Below are positions 10,701 through 20,403 of a DNA stretch of 64,000 bases, one piece after another. The stretch lies in assembly GCF_032362555.1 (NCBI RefSeq), contig NC_083516.1:2629001-2693000 (forward strand), read 5' to 3'. The translations under genes were made by a program, and so were the position numbers. Position 1 is the stretch's first letter. Each line of letters opens with the position of its first letter. The DNA is from Amyelois transitella. Lineage: Eukaryota; Arthropoda; Insecta; Lepidoptera; Pyralidae. Under the pieces are notes generated by a model. It was not told the DNA's origin. It made no database searches and saw only the letters and a program-made list of their open reading frames with translations.

Positions 10701-13700
10701 AACGTTTCGAATTTGGAGAATGAATGCTTAAGTTACTACTTAGAAGCAAACTTGGGTGAAACGGAGATAAGATGACAATCGATCACTGAACCGACTTTCC
10801 CACGACTCTATCGTTTTCCCATAAGTAGGTAGGATGCTACCAGGAACGCGAGAAGGTAGATTATCTCTGACTGGGACTATATTTCTTCCGTCATGTTGTT
10901 GTTCGGTTATGCTATTTTTCTTCTCCCCTCCTAAATCTGATGACACCTATCAGATATTAGAACTGTTGGTGATCATTGCCACCTGTTACTGCCAGTACCA
11001 TAAAGTCCACCATAAATGGAAAGATATACATATCGATAACAAGTGTTTGTTATCATTTACGTAAATGAAATAAATCGTATTTTTTTAAAAATAGTAGTGT
11101 AGTTTAAGTAATTACCGCTTCCAAAACGCAAGTGTAGAAAAAACAGCGGAACAAACAACACTGTAGTATTTTCTTATCATACTTGACGTAACGCCATACT
11201 CAATATTGTTTAATTTTCCAGCAAAAAAGTTGTGGGAGTTGATAGAGCCAATAGAGAAGCGAATTAAAGCTGTGTTAGACTTCTTGACTGACATAAATCC
11301 TGGCTTGGAATATAATGTGGTCCCAATACAGGATATGTATGGCCCCACGAAAGATGACGATAGACTAGAGGTAAGTAAAACATGAAATAAATAAATATAT
11401 ACGGGACAAATTACACTGATTGAGTTAGCCTCGAAGTAAGTTCGAGACTTGTGTAACGAGATACTAACTCAACGATACTTTATTTTATAATAAATACTTA
11501 TATAGATAAACATCCAAGACCCAGGCCAATTGGAGAAAGTTCGTTTCTCATCATGCCCTGGCCGGGATTCGAACCCGAATTATGTTTTCAACCGTTTTTC
11601 TCAGCATCTTCAGTGCAGAGTTACGACTCTGGTTGTTACACGAAGCGACTCCCATCTGACCTCCGCAACCTTTGCAGGTAAACCTAACCTGTATAGGATC
11701 TATCATGGTTATACATCCAGTTTCCTGAATTTATAGGTTTCCTTACGATGTTTTCCCTCACCGTAAGAGCATCAAACTAATGTAGGTACATTACTTTCTA
11801 AAATAGTCACTGATACATGGCCGAGGGATTCGAACCAGTGCCTTTCTGAGCAAATATTTTGTTTACTCGTATTCCAATTGCTACAATACCTACGGATCTC
11901 CCCCTCTTCCTCCACACTCATCATATTCCTCTTACCACTTTCTCGGGTCTACAGCGTCTTCATTTGACACAAGAAGTCATGTAGGTACACTCATTGGATA
12001 TAAATACTCCTAACATCACTGTCATAAGAGATATGAGGTACATTGGACTTCAATAAATTCATACAGATAGTCACTCACATTTGTATTAGCCAACAGTCTT
12101 GAAGAATGAAAAGGCTGCAACCTGTCACTATTTGAATCTCAATTCTGTCATTAAGCCAAGCAGCTGACATGGCCTTTCAGTCTTCTCAAGACTGTTGGCT
12201 CTGTCTACCCCGCAAGGGATATAGACGTGATGATATGAATGTATGTTGTATCTGTTCCTTAAGATGCTCGTAGTGAGCGAGGAAACAGTACGGGGCGGCG
12301 TCAAAGTGAACGAGAAACGCAAAGAGAACGGCCTCGCGCCCCTGGACACGTACGTGATCAACTTGGCCCAGGATTCGTCTCCGAATAGAGCCCAGGATGA
12401 GGAGGAGAAGGTCAGCTCGTCCAATTTGAGGATGAGGATCTTGGGGACTATGATCAGACCGCCTAAAGTGAGTATTTTTTTTTATCTTAATACATATTAT
12501 CATGTGGTTTTCGGCATTTCAGAATAGTACCAGTTTCATATCTTAACCATGGATGTCGTAAAAGGTGATTAGGGGATAGGGTTATACACTTGAGATTCCT
12601 CTTGTAGGCGATGGGCTACCAAATTTCAATCTCAATTCCATCGTAAATCCATACCGCTGAACGTGGCCTCGGTCTCTTCAAAACTGTTGGCTCAGTCTAT
12701 CCCGCAAGGGATGTTTATAAAAAATATTTATGGGAAATTAAAACATATAGGTTTTTATAGATTTCAAAGTCCTTTTTCTTCTTAATAATTTGTGTTTAAC
12801 ATTTGTTTTTTTTTAATAATTTTATACTTGACAGCTGAACATGTCTATCAGTCTTTCGAGACTGCTGGCTCTGTATACCCCGCAATGGATACAGACGTGA
12901 TAATATGTATGTGTAATTTTAACTGAAAAGAAAAAGAAATATGATTTTTGTCTATTATAGCCTAATCCCAACATTCCGGCATGGCCTTACGTCATAGGGC
13001 TGGCGGGGGGTATCGCCAGCGGGAAGAGCAATATAGCCGAGAAACTCAAGTGAGTCGTTACCTAATTAATATTTTTTTTTTGTTGAGGTTCTGTGCCTTT
13101 TTAGTGTCCAAGGCGAGAGAATTCCCATAGCTTTTTTAAGTGTGGCGCGAAAATATTTGAATCTATCAGCCAGTATTATGACAAGATAAAAGAAGATATT
13201 CTGTTTTTGAATTTTAAGTTTGTTGATTGGTTGCGCTATTCTGCGCCGTTAAATATTGCCGATTCGATTTATAACAGTGGTAGTAGTATAAAGCTGAAAA
13301 GTTTGTTTGTTTGAACGCGCTAATCTTAGGAACTACTTTTTCTAATTGAAAAATTCTTTTTGTGTTAAATAGACCATTTAACGAGGAAGGCTTTAGGCTG
13401 CATAACATCACGTTGTAACTATAAGCAGCAAAGAAATAATGGAAAAAGTAAAAAAAGAAACGGTGAAAATTATTCATACTTGAGGGCTTCAGTGATGCCC
13501 AAAATAACTATTCACGTCCGGAGTCACGGGCACAGCTAGTTCAAATATAAAGGAAAGATGTAGTCTCTGCCTACCCCTCCGGGAAAAAGGCGTCATTATA
13601 TAAATGTATGTATAAATTGGCCGACATTTCCAATGCGTCTTCTCTTTCAGAGCAAAAGGCGCGGCTATAGTGAATTGCGATCTCATAGCCCATGAGCTGT

Positions 13701-15263
13701 ATAGGCCGGGGTTGCCCCTCAACTCCACCCTGGCTGAAACGTTTGGGAAACACATCATCACGGAGACGGGGGAGGTGGACAGGAAGAAACTGGGATCCAT
13801 CGTGTTTGGTGATCAGGTAGGACGGATGAAATAACAGAATTTTTTTTTTGTAAATATAGTGAATTGCCATCCAACGGTAGGTACTTCTTATGTATTTCGT
13901 TCACTCAACGTAAGATAAGACAACTACTTATTATTTTTTTAATTAACAGTCCATGTTAATTGTCAGATTAAATATATGTAATTGTACGGCAGTAAACTTA
14001 GTTTTTAAGTAATTTATTTGACGTCAACCAAGTTGTTAAACCATACGACAATTATTAAGCGATATAATAATATCCTATAATAATGAATAAAAAATTTTGA
14101 ATTTTTGAATTTTGAATTTTTTGTATTGAATTTTGAAAGACGAGGACTATACTATCTTGAAATTTTGCTTCTATATGTATAGTTAAGGGTCTGGAAATAG
14201 ACATATGGTACTTTTTCTCCCGGTAAAAACTATAGTATACATATGGTCACGTCTATATCCCTTGCGAGGTAGACAGAGCCTTAGTATAAAAACTAAAGTT
14301 CCCGTGGGATTCGCAAAAAATCTGTATTACCTACCTAATTTGTAGATGACGTTAAATTCGCGCGTGTAGATAGCGCTAAATCCGCGCGGGCGAAGCTGCG
14401 GGTAAAAGCTAATAATACCTAAGTTAAAATTTAAAAACATCAGCTAGAATTTTTTACATTCCAGGCCCAACTCGAGAAGCTGAACTCTATAATTTGGCCG
14501 GCGATCATAGCGGAGGCCGAGAATCGAATCCGGGCCCTCGGGCAGGCGGGCTACGAGGTGGTGGTGATGGAAGCGGCGGTGATGGTCCGCGCCAAGTGGT
14601 ACACTCGGTGCCATCAGCTGTGGGCTGTTATTATACCACCATTAGAGGTGAATATTCTTGTATTCTGATGTGGATAGCGGACTACAGCACTCGTAGCATG
14701 ACACGCGCGACGCCGTTCTTATCGCGCAAAATAACTGTTTCGTTTTTTATAGTGAACTGAAACGTAATAGTGATACTTTCGCCAAACAGCGGAACATGGC
14801 ATATCAGTCTTTTCAAGACTGTTGGCTCTGTCTACAAATCTGGTGAATGTTTCTATGCTGGTTTGGTAGCAAAGAAAAAACATAGCATGTGCCAGCTGCT
14901 TCTATTCTTGTGCTGATTGTAAAAGTTAATCAAGGAAAAGTCTTTAAAAAAAAGAAAAGAAAGAAATTTTTATTATGAATTTATTTGAAATGTGATGTGT
15001 CGGGAGCGATGATTATGACTCGACCTCCTAAAAAGAAAATTACAGTAATAATATCTTACTTGCAGGCTGTGAAGAGACTACAACAACGGAACTCGCTGAC
15101 CGAAGAAGAAGCGAAGCAGAGAATAGCATCACAGCCTTCAAACTTGGAGCAAATAGAGCACGCCAATATGGTGTTCAGTCCGTTTTGGAGTTACGAATAC
15201 ACGCAGGCGCAAATAGACCGGGCCTGGGATTCTTTGCAGGAGATAATGCGTGACAGGAAATGA
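7742..15263 (+). CDS. COASY: Bifunctional coenzyme A synthase (PPAT + DPCK), 10 exons
   Basis: Catalyses the last two steps of CoA synthesis: 4'-phosphopantetheine to dephospho-CoA, then phosphorylation to CoA. Exons 7742-7838, 8500-8669, 9254-9437, 10269-10448, 11222-11370, 12264-12467, 12961-13049, 13651-13816, 14465-14647 and 15066-15263 join in frame to 539 residues (human about 564). The PPAT domain shows GGTFDRLHNGHKILL with the nucleotidyltransferase HxGH motif, then VVSEETVRGG and SSSNLRMRILG. The DPCK domain begins GLAGGIASGKS, a P-loop, and continues with DLIAHELYRPG and WPAIIAEAENR. Exon 1 adds a hydrophobic segment (GLSFTAALISVFLSYLFVMY), a possible membrane anchor; exon 2 has an internal ATG at 8505. 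Introns are full of SINEs. Confidence 0.92.
7908..7968 (-). repeat. SINE-like 3' end fragment in COASY intron 1
   Basis: Reverse-strand copy of the family's 3' end, read here as 'tcacgtctatatcccttgca' then 'gggtagacggaacccacagt'. It directly abuts the 26-bp hairpin at 7989-8049. Confidence 0.65.
7989..8049. repeat. Perfect 26-bp inverted repeat (hairpin), 9-nt loop
   Basis: Left arm 7989-8014 (TATATTGACAACTGG...GGGTAA) is the exact reverse complement of right arm 8024-8049. A further direct copy of ACTGGCAATTGGGTAA lies just upstream at about 7969-7984. It sits in COASY intron 1. Confidence 0.9.
8925..9025 (-). repeat. SINE-like fragment in COASY intron 2
   Basis: Reverse-strand 3' part of the family: 'ataatcacgtctacatccct', then a diverged 'tagatagagcc', 'ataggccatgttcagctgtt' and 'acgatagaattt'. 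Confidence 0.6.
9480..9865. repeat. Head-to-head pair of SINE-like copies in COASY intron 3
   Basis: A minus-strand copy (about 9480-9685: 'acggaattgaaattcaaata' to 'cgacatccatgg') is followed directly by a plus-strand copy (about 9670-9865: 'gataggcttataaacttggg' to 'gatatagacgtgactatatg'). They meet at their 5' ends. Such inverted pairs can fold into long double-stranded RNA in the pre-mRNA. Confidence 0.65.
10012..10252 (+). repeat. tRNA-derived SINE, intact RNA polymerase III boxes
   Basis: The head is tRNA-like: A box TGGCTCAGCGGTAG at 10021-10034 and B box GGTTCGAATCC at 10064-10074. The body contains 'cttggatgtttatctatata', 'tagtatctcgtaacacaa' and 'gtgtaatttgtcccataaat'. It ends about 15 nt before the splice acceptor of COASY exon 4 at 10268. 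The arms do not form a complete tRNA cloverleaf, so this is a SINE rather than a tRNA gene. Confidence 0.82.
11397..11577 (-). repeat. tRNA-derived SINE, reverse copy in COASY intron 5
   Basis: Reverse complement of the SINE at 10.0-10.25 kb: 'gggacaaattacactgattg' through 'tagataaacatccaagaccc' to 'ccctggccgggattcgaacc', the B box. It is cut off at the B box, so the A-box end is missing. Confidence 0.78.
11595..11860 (+). repeat. Lepidopteran repeat family C ('acacgaagcgact...')
   Basis: Signatures 'ttacacgaagcgactcccat', 'ctccgcaacctttgcag', 'gttatacatccagtttcctg' and 'cgatgttttccctcaccgta' recur at 41.65-41.80 kb and, in part, at 25.1-25.3 kb and 10.55-10.65 kb. It ends near 'catggccgagggattcgaac'. 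The class is uncertain (SINE or LINE 3' piece). Confidence 0.6.
12113..12246 (+). repeat. SINE-like 3' part abutting the COASY exon 6 acceptor
   Basis: Runs from 'ggctgcaacctgtcactatt' to 'agggatatagacgtgatgat' and 'gaatgtatg'. The element ends about 17 nt before the AG at 12262-12263, so the acceptor's pyrimidine tract is only the short 'tctgttcctt' that follows. Confidence 0.72.
12545..12715 (+). repeat. SINE-like copy in COASY intron 6
   Basis: Contains 'aaccatggatgtcgtaaaag', 'ttgtaggcgatgggctacca' and 'tctatcccgcaagggatg'; the (ATGT)n tail is lost. Confidence 0.68.
12828..12915 (+). repeat. SINE-like 3' end near COASY exon 7 acceptor
   Basis: Runs from 'cttgacagctgaacatgtct' to 'tggatacagacgtgataata' and 'tgtatgtg'. 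It is in sense orientation and ends about 45 nt before the exon 7 acceptor at 12960. Confidence 0.66.
13550..13616 (+). repeat. RTE LINE 3' end fragment near COASY exon 8 acceptor
   Basis: 'tagtctctgcctacccctcc' followed by 'gggaaaaaggcgtcatt' nearly matches the 3' end of the RTE element at 16.99-17.03 kb, including the start of the ATGT tail. It ends about 35 nt before the acceptor at 13650. Confidence 0.72.
14340..14415 (-). repeat. Fragment of GCCCGCGACTTCGTCCGC-type repeat
   Basis: 'aaatccgcgcgggcgaagct' followed by 'gcgggtaaaagctaa' is the reverse-strand start of the family seen at 52.3 kb. Upstream, at about 14090-14140, lies a simple TTTTGAATTTTGAA-like tandem tract. Both are in COASY intron 8. 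Confidence 0.5.
14785..14950 (+). repeat. Composite SINE-like element, variant 3' half
   Basis: After the usual 'cagtcttttcaagactgttg' part, the sequence switches to 'caaatctggtgaatgtttct', 'aaaaaacatagcatgtgcca' and 'taaaagttaatcaaggaaaa'. The same composite occurs inverted at 17.15-17.48 kb, and related remnants lie at 27.0 and 35.3 kb. It lies in COASY intron 9. Confidence 0.6.
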
Positions 15264-15754
15264 GAAAGAATGGGGTTGCCTTATAAGTCGTTATATAGGT
15301 CTAAGTAAGTCCACTTTTTGAATAAGAGTACCTTAAAAGATATGCCTACATTTTTGGGTACTTTTGGGTCTCTTTTGTTTACCTTTTACTACACACAAAA
15401 AACAGTTGATATGTGCATTCTGCACTACTTAAATGAGAACACGAAAAAAAAGCATAAATATTCATCTGACCCTTTCAAAAGAACGGGTTTTCCAAACATA
15501 ATTAGTATAAGTTTTTCTTAACAATATTCATGGCCATAGACAATATTCTATTTATATTGATAAAGAAACTACAAGAAGTTAGACTTCATCGAAGCATTTT
15601 TGATTTAAGATAAAACCTTTGTCTGTTATGTTATATACAGACTGAATTAACCCGTGTAACGGATGTTTATACTGTATAGATTATAATGTAAAAATTTGTA
15701 TGATAGTTTATTGGCGTCGACAAATAAATATGATTATGGATCGTCATATTTTTT
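15264..15754. other. COASY 3' flank
   Basis: This is AT-rich sequence following the COASY stop codon. It should hold the 3' UTR; AATAAA-like hexamers appear near 15450 (AGCATAAATA) and 15722. No other feature was recognised. Confidence 0.4.
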
Positions 15755-17025
15755 TAATGAAAATTGAAACTGATGACAAAATATGGGATGCTCAAGCGGG
15801 ATTTCGAAAGGGAATGGGATGTACTGATCAGGTCTTTTCCTTGCGGTGCATAGCCGAAAAGTTTTTGGCCAAGAGTCAAAAAGTCTATTGCACATTCGTA
15901 GATCTGGAAAAGGCCTATGACAGAGTTGAGAGGAATGAATTGTGGTCAGCACTTTCTATGCATGGGGTGAGCAGTCTCTTAATACGAGCACTGAAATCCT
16001 TATATGAGGATTCGAGTGCTTGTGTCAGGATAAACGGAGCGCACACTGAGTGGTTTAAGATTGAGAAAGGCGTTAGGCAAGGATGTGTTGCGTCACCGTG
16101 GCTGTTCAACCTATTTATGGATAGCTGTTTGACAGATTTGAAAGAGTCTAAAAGTGGATTAAGGATGAATGAGTTACTCGTCAAATGTCTGCTCTATGCC
16201 GACGATCAGGTTATACTGGCGTCATCAGCGGAGGAGTTACAGGAGATGGTAAACTGTATGCATGAAGCTTTAAAAGAGAAAGGAATGAAAGTGAACGTAA
16301 GTAAAACTAAAACACTGGTTTTTGAAATGGAGAAAGAAATGACAGCATGTAATATTTTGATTGGAGGAGAAAAAGTGGAGCAAGTGAAAGAGTTTGTATA
16401 TCTAGGATCAAAGTTTACATCAGATGGCAAGTATGATAGTGATATTGAAAGGAGAGTGAACGCGGGGAACATGGTGAATGGAGCTTTGCATGCCTTTATG
16501 AGCAGTCAGAAACTATCCAAAAAGGCTCGACTGGCTGTGCACAGGGGCGTGTTGGTCCCGACATTAATGTATGGGAGTGAAAGTTGGGTATGGCAAAAGA
16601 AACATGAAAGCAGAATAAATGCAGTGGAAATGAGAGCGTTAAGGAGTATGATGGGTGTGAAATTGAGTGACAGGATAAGGAACAGCGTGATAAGGGAATG
16701 TTGTGATGTGAAAGAAGATGTAGTTACAGGAATAGAAAAGGGTATGTTAAGATGGTTCGGTCATGTGGAGAGGATGAATGAAAGCAGGTTGACTAAGCAG
16801 ATATACAAGGAGAGTGTGGAGGGAAAGGTCGGAGTGGGAAGACCTAGACGAACGTATCTTGATCAAATTAAGGACGTCCTGGTAAAGGGTCAGGTCAAAA
16901 GTACCCGAAACCGCCGAGCTTGTATGAAGAGAGTTATGAATGTGGACGAAGCGAAAGAAGTATGCAGAGATCGTGGCAAGTGGAAAGAGGTAGTCTCTGC
17001 CTACCCCTCCGGGAAAGAGGCGTGA
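15755..17025 (+). pseudogene. RTE ORF2 fragment: reverse transcriptase and C-terminal domain
   Basis: The frame is open from a fortuitous upstream ATG at 15700 to the TGA at 17023-17025, but the first roughly 20 codons look like flanking DNA. From KIWDAQAGFRKGMGCTDQVF onward it reads as an RTE reverse transcriptase: FVDLEKAYDR (block A with its Asp), GVRQGCVASPWLFN (block B) and LLYADDQVILA (YADD catalytic box), then LTFTSDG-like and GSESWVWQKKHESRIN blocks, and a C-terminal domain with RWFGHVERMN and GRPRRTYLDQIKDVL. The apurinic endonuclease domain is absent. No stop or frameshift is seen over about 420 codons, so the copy is young. Product, if any: an RT fragment unable to mobilise itself. 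Confidence 0.85.
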
Positions 17026-17052
17026 TTTTATGTATGTATGTATGTATGTATA
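15755..17052 (+). mobile_element. RTE-clade non-LTR retrotransposon, 5'-truncated
   Basis: The element consists of the C-terminal reverse-transcriptase half of an RTE ORF, a 3' end 'tctctgcctacccctccggg' plus 'aaagaggcgtgatttt', and an (ATGT)n tail at about 17030-17052. The endonuclease half and 5' end are missing, as expected for incomplete target-primed reverse transcription. The 5' junction is estimated from where RTE-like protein similarity begins. Confidence 0.8.
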
Positions 17053-17144
17053 TTTTTTTATTGAAACATACATGTAAGGAGTAAACAGATAGACAGAAAG
17101 ACAATCAAATCGAGATTTAAATAGTGACATGTTAGCTTATGGCT

Positions 17145-17482
17145 TAAAAGAAGAATACCAAGTTTATAAGACTTTTCCTTGATTAACTTTTACAATCTGC
17201 ACAAAAATAGAAGCAGCCGGCACACGCTATGTTTTTTCTTTGCTGCCAAACCAGCATAGAAACCACTAGATTTGTAGACAGAGCCAACAGTCTTGAAAAG
17301 ACATATGTCACGTTCAGCTGTTTGGCGTAATGAAAGAATTGAGATTCAAATAGTGACAGTTTGCTAGGCCACCGCCTTAAAGAAGAATCCCAAGTTTATT
17401 AGCTGTCCCTTAGTTGCCTTTCACGACATCCATAGGACGAAATGGAAGTGGTCTTATTCTTTATTTTATTGGAACCACACGG
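17145..17482 (-). repeat. Composite SINE-like element, reverse copy
   Basis: Minus-strand copy with 'gattaacttttacaatctgc', 'acacgctatgttttttcttt', 'agacagagccaacagtcttg' and, near 17470, 'ggaaccacacggca', the reverse complement of the family's 5' start. It is inverted relative to the copy at 14.79-14.95 kb, on the other side of the RTE fragment. Confidence 0.7.
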
Positions 17483-17717
17483 CATTTAGATTTATTGATT
17501 TTGGATAATTTACTATGTTAACGTAAGTATATCAAAATATTACACAAGTTACTTACAAAAGATAATAACTTGAAATCATAATAATATTGCTTCATGCATA
17601 AATAAAAGGTATGATAGTTTTAGCCATCAGGACGAAATTACCAATATCACGCACTCTGCTAGATTACGGAGCTCAAATCTCATAATCCTAATTACATCCA
17701 CATAATTGTTTCGTGTG

Positions 17718-17725
17718 TATATAAA
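17718..17725 (+). promoter_or_regulatory. Candidate TATA box of the ionotropic receptor gene
   Basis: TATATAAA lies 50 bp before the start codon at 17775, placing the transcription start near 17745-17755 and leaving a short leader. The assignment rests on spacing only. Confidence 0.45.
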
Positions 17726-17774
17726 GACCTAATCACTTGCAGGCCTAGTTGAATAAAATTTTTCAGCGTAGAAT

Positions 17775-20079
17775 ATGTGGGCTACGACGAATTTTGTTTT
17801 TGTCTTTGTACTGCCATACACAATACTTGGTAATCCTTTGATAGTTCATAATGAAAGCGATGAGAAAATTGAATCCATTGTAAGCATTTTGATCATTTCT
17901 GTTTGTTAACAAATTTCCTTTTTTCTTTCCTGATTATATTTTTTTAAACAATCCCTGAAAATATTGAATTCTTTAATTTTTATTTTCGATTACCTATAAT
18001 TGTTTTCATTAGGTATTTTTTATGATGGTGTGGTGGGTGGCTGACAAATTGTAGCAAAATACTTTTTAACTTTGATCGATATTTTATATTCGGCCAAAAT
18101 AGTAACAGACTTCTTCTTTCTTGGATTTTCAGATTGATATTATCAAAATAGGAAAACAAAATAAACATTGGAAAAATATATTTTGTGCGGGGAAATTTTC
18201 AGATCAATTATTCCGAAAAATGCAAACATTGTCCTCTACTTTTGTCGTAATCTCAGAAGATGACGATGTTGAAATGGATGACGTTGTTCCATACGCGCCA
18301 CATACCTTCCTATTCCAATACACAGACCTTGAAAATTTTGAAGAATTATTCATGAAGATTTTGGCGTCGCCGTATTGGCATCCTTTAACAAACCTCATCC
18401 TGCTCTGTGAAGGTCCGTTGGCCAATGACGTGATAGCGAAACTATTCTTCATTATGTGGTATCATAAATCATGCAATGCTATTATTGTTCAATTTGATGA
18501 TGCAGAGGAAGTATTGCGAGTCACACACTACAATCCTTACGTAAGTGGAAGCGGTCTTCAAAATTTTGGTTGTTGGACCGCCAGGAAAATTGGTATTCCA
18601 GTGTCAAGCTTTGAAGAAGGATTTGTTTGTGTTGAGGGCTGCCACAACGTGACCCAACATTCGAAACTTCGCGCTAATAATCTAGGCATCTGTATTGCTT
18701 TCCAAACAAATGTTATACCTAACGGGAATACGAAGTTATTACAAAAATTAAATTTGTTGGAAGAGTTGGGCAAAAATCTGCATGGATTTTCGTTAAGAGC
18801 GTACACTACAGAAGTAAAACCTTTCTTGGTTATAGATGAACAAGGTAATGGCACGTACGCCCTAAGTGCTAGAGACGGAAAAGTCTGGAATACTGCTTCG
18901 GAAGTAATGAATTTTTCTATAGATCTGTCTCCAGTCGCAAGCTCAATCAAACTAAAATTTGATTTTGAACTGAACATTCAACAGATTTATGGATTTGCCC
19001 ATAGAAAGGCAGATTTGTTCCTCATTCCGATTTACCAATTCGATTTGATTATCGTGGAACTCGATCACACATTTCCCATCAAAGAAAGTGGCCTCTGCTT
19101 GCTGGCTCATCGTGCTGGGTTTGAGACCAATTTATTCGATTCTAAACTTTTGAAAGATAACTATAAGTTGATTATTGAATTTGTATTCTGTTTCGTGTGC
19201 ATGTGGATATTGTTTTTTATTTACAACATTGTCGAGAAGGATAGAATTAGTCTTGACCAAGCAGGAAAGGATTTGATCAACGTTTTTAGAAGTATTTTGA
19301 ACATCAGCCTCTACAAGGAACCGAAAAGCAGATCGTTTCGCATCTACCTGACCACGTCCATCTGGTCCTTCTTCCTGCTCAGTTTCTTTATGCAAGCTGC
19401 AATCATATCATTCTTTAGTTCATTTCGTCGAGGCAAGGAGGTTAACACGTTTGATGATATCATCGAAAAGGGATACCCGATTGAGGGTCTAGCGTCCCCC
19501 GATTCAATGCTTCCCGATACTGAAGAGCGATTTAGGAAACTGAACTCTAAACTGGTCAGTGTTCAAAACTTCTTTGAGTGTACGGAACGAATGATGAATG
19601 ACAGTCACCGTTTCTGCCTCATAGATTGTGCTGTAGGGCGTTATTTAGAAAGAAATAAATTAAACGATAAAGGCCAGCAATATCTTCACATAGTAAGAGA
19701 TGACAAATTTCATAGCCTTTATTTAAACATGATATTTCCTAAGCACTCTCCGCTGACCAAAACGTTCAATGAATTGACGATGAGATTATTTGAAGCAGGG
19801 CTAATAAAGAAATGGGAAGAATACAGATTTAACGATATTAAAGAAGAGGCCGGAATAAAACCTTTAGGGCTCGATGACTTAATGGGAATATTTAAATGTT
19901 ACGGTTTGTTAGTAGCTTTGTGTGTGCTTGTGTTTTTCATAGAACTAATTATAGGATTCACAAAATATTGTGCAAAAACAATCGCAAAATGGAAGAGAAC
20001 TCGAATCGCTAAAAAACAAGTGAAGCTAGAGAGAAAAAAAGGAAAAATAAAACATATTGAATCATATACTCAAACTTAA
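17775..20079 (+). CDS. Divergent ionotropic receptor (chemosensory IR), 2 exons
   Basis: Exon 1 (17775-17879) gives MWATTNFVFVFVLPYTILG, a signal peptide, and splices in phase 0 to one long exon (18133-20079), 683 residues in total. The open frame begins slightly upstream of the acceptor without an ATG of its own, which supports exon 1. Residues about 40-330 form the extracellular amino-terminal and first ligand-binding lobe. TM1 is about 380-402 (IIEFVFCFVCMWILFFIYN); the pore loop and TM2 end near 465 (SFFLLSFFMQAAIISFFSSF); the second lobe is 470-620; TM3 is about 626-645 (LLVALCVLVFFIELIIGF), before a short Lys-rich cytoplasmic tail. Layout and length fit insect IRs. Inferred: odour, taste or thermo/hygrosensory channel subunit; the subfamily (IR7d, IR85a or IR87a-like) is not assignable. 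Confidence 0.88.
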
Positions 20080-20369
20080 GGTTGATAACATTTAAATAGA
20101 AGATCAGGAAGTGCACACGAAATACTTAGATACGCTCGTTGCAAAAGTGGGTTAGCTGTAGTAGGTACCGTCTTTCACTGGGATGATTTCTTTCGTCCTA
20201 TTGGTCCCGTGGGCCAAGTGGTTCTAATATTTTAGTCCAGAAAGTTCTATTGCCGTTAATACCGTTATCGTCATCTCACGAGCATCCTATAACTTGCTTG
20301 ATATAGTTACTTTTTTTTTTTAAATATGTCTTATGTTGAAAGCCATCCAGATAGATATTATTTTTGTTA

Positions 20370-20375
20370 AATAAA
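20370..20375 (+). terminator. Polyadenylation signal of the IR gene
   Basis: AATAAA lies about 290 bp after the IR stop codon and only about 30 bp from the minus-strand gene's stop codon, so the two convergent transcripts nearly meet or overlap. Confidence 0.45.
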
Positions 20376-20403
20376 ATAACACAACATACTAGCAGAATTT
20401 TAT

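Noticed and set aside
14494-14760. 88-codon ORF rich in Gly/Arg
   Set aside because: It is another frame of COASY exon 9 (14465-14647), whose true frame continues the DPCK domain.
15700-15754. First codons of the 441-codon RT frame as part of the protein
   Set aside because: No similarity to RTE proteins before about KIWDAQAGF; this is flanking DNA read through from a chance ATG.
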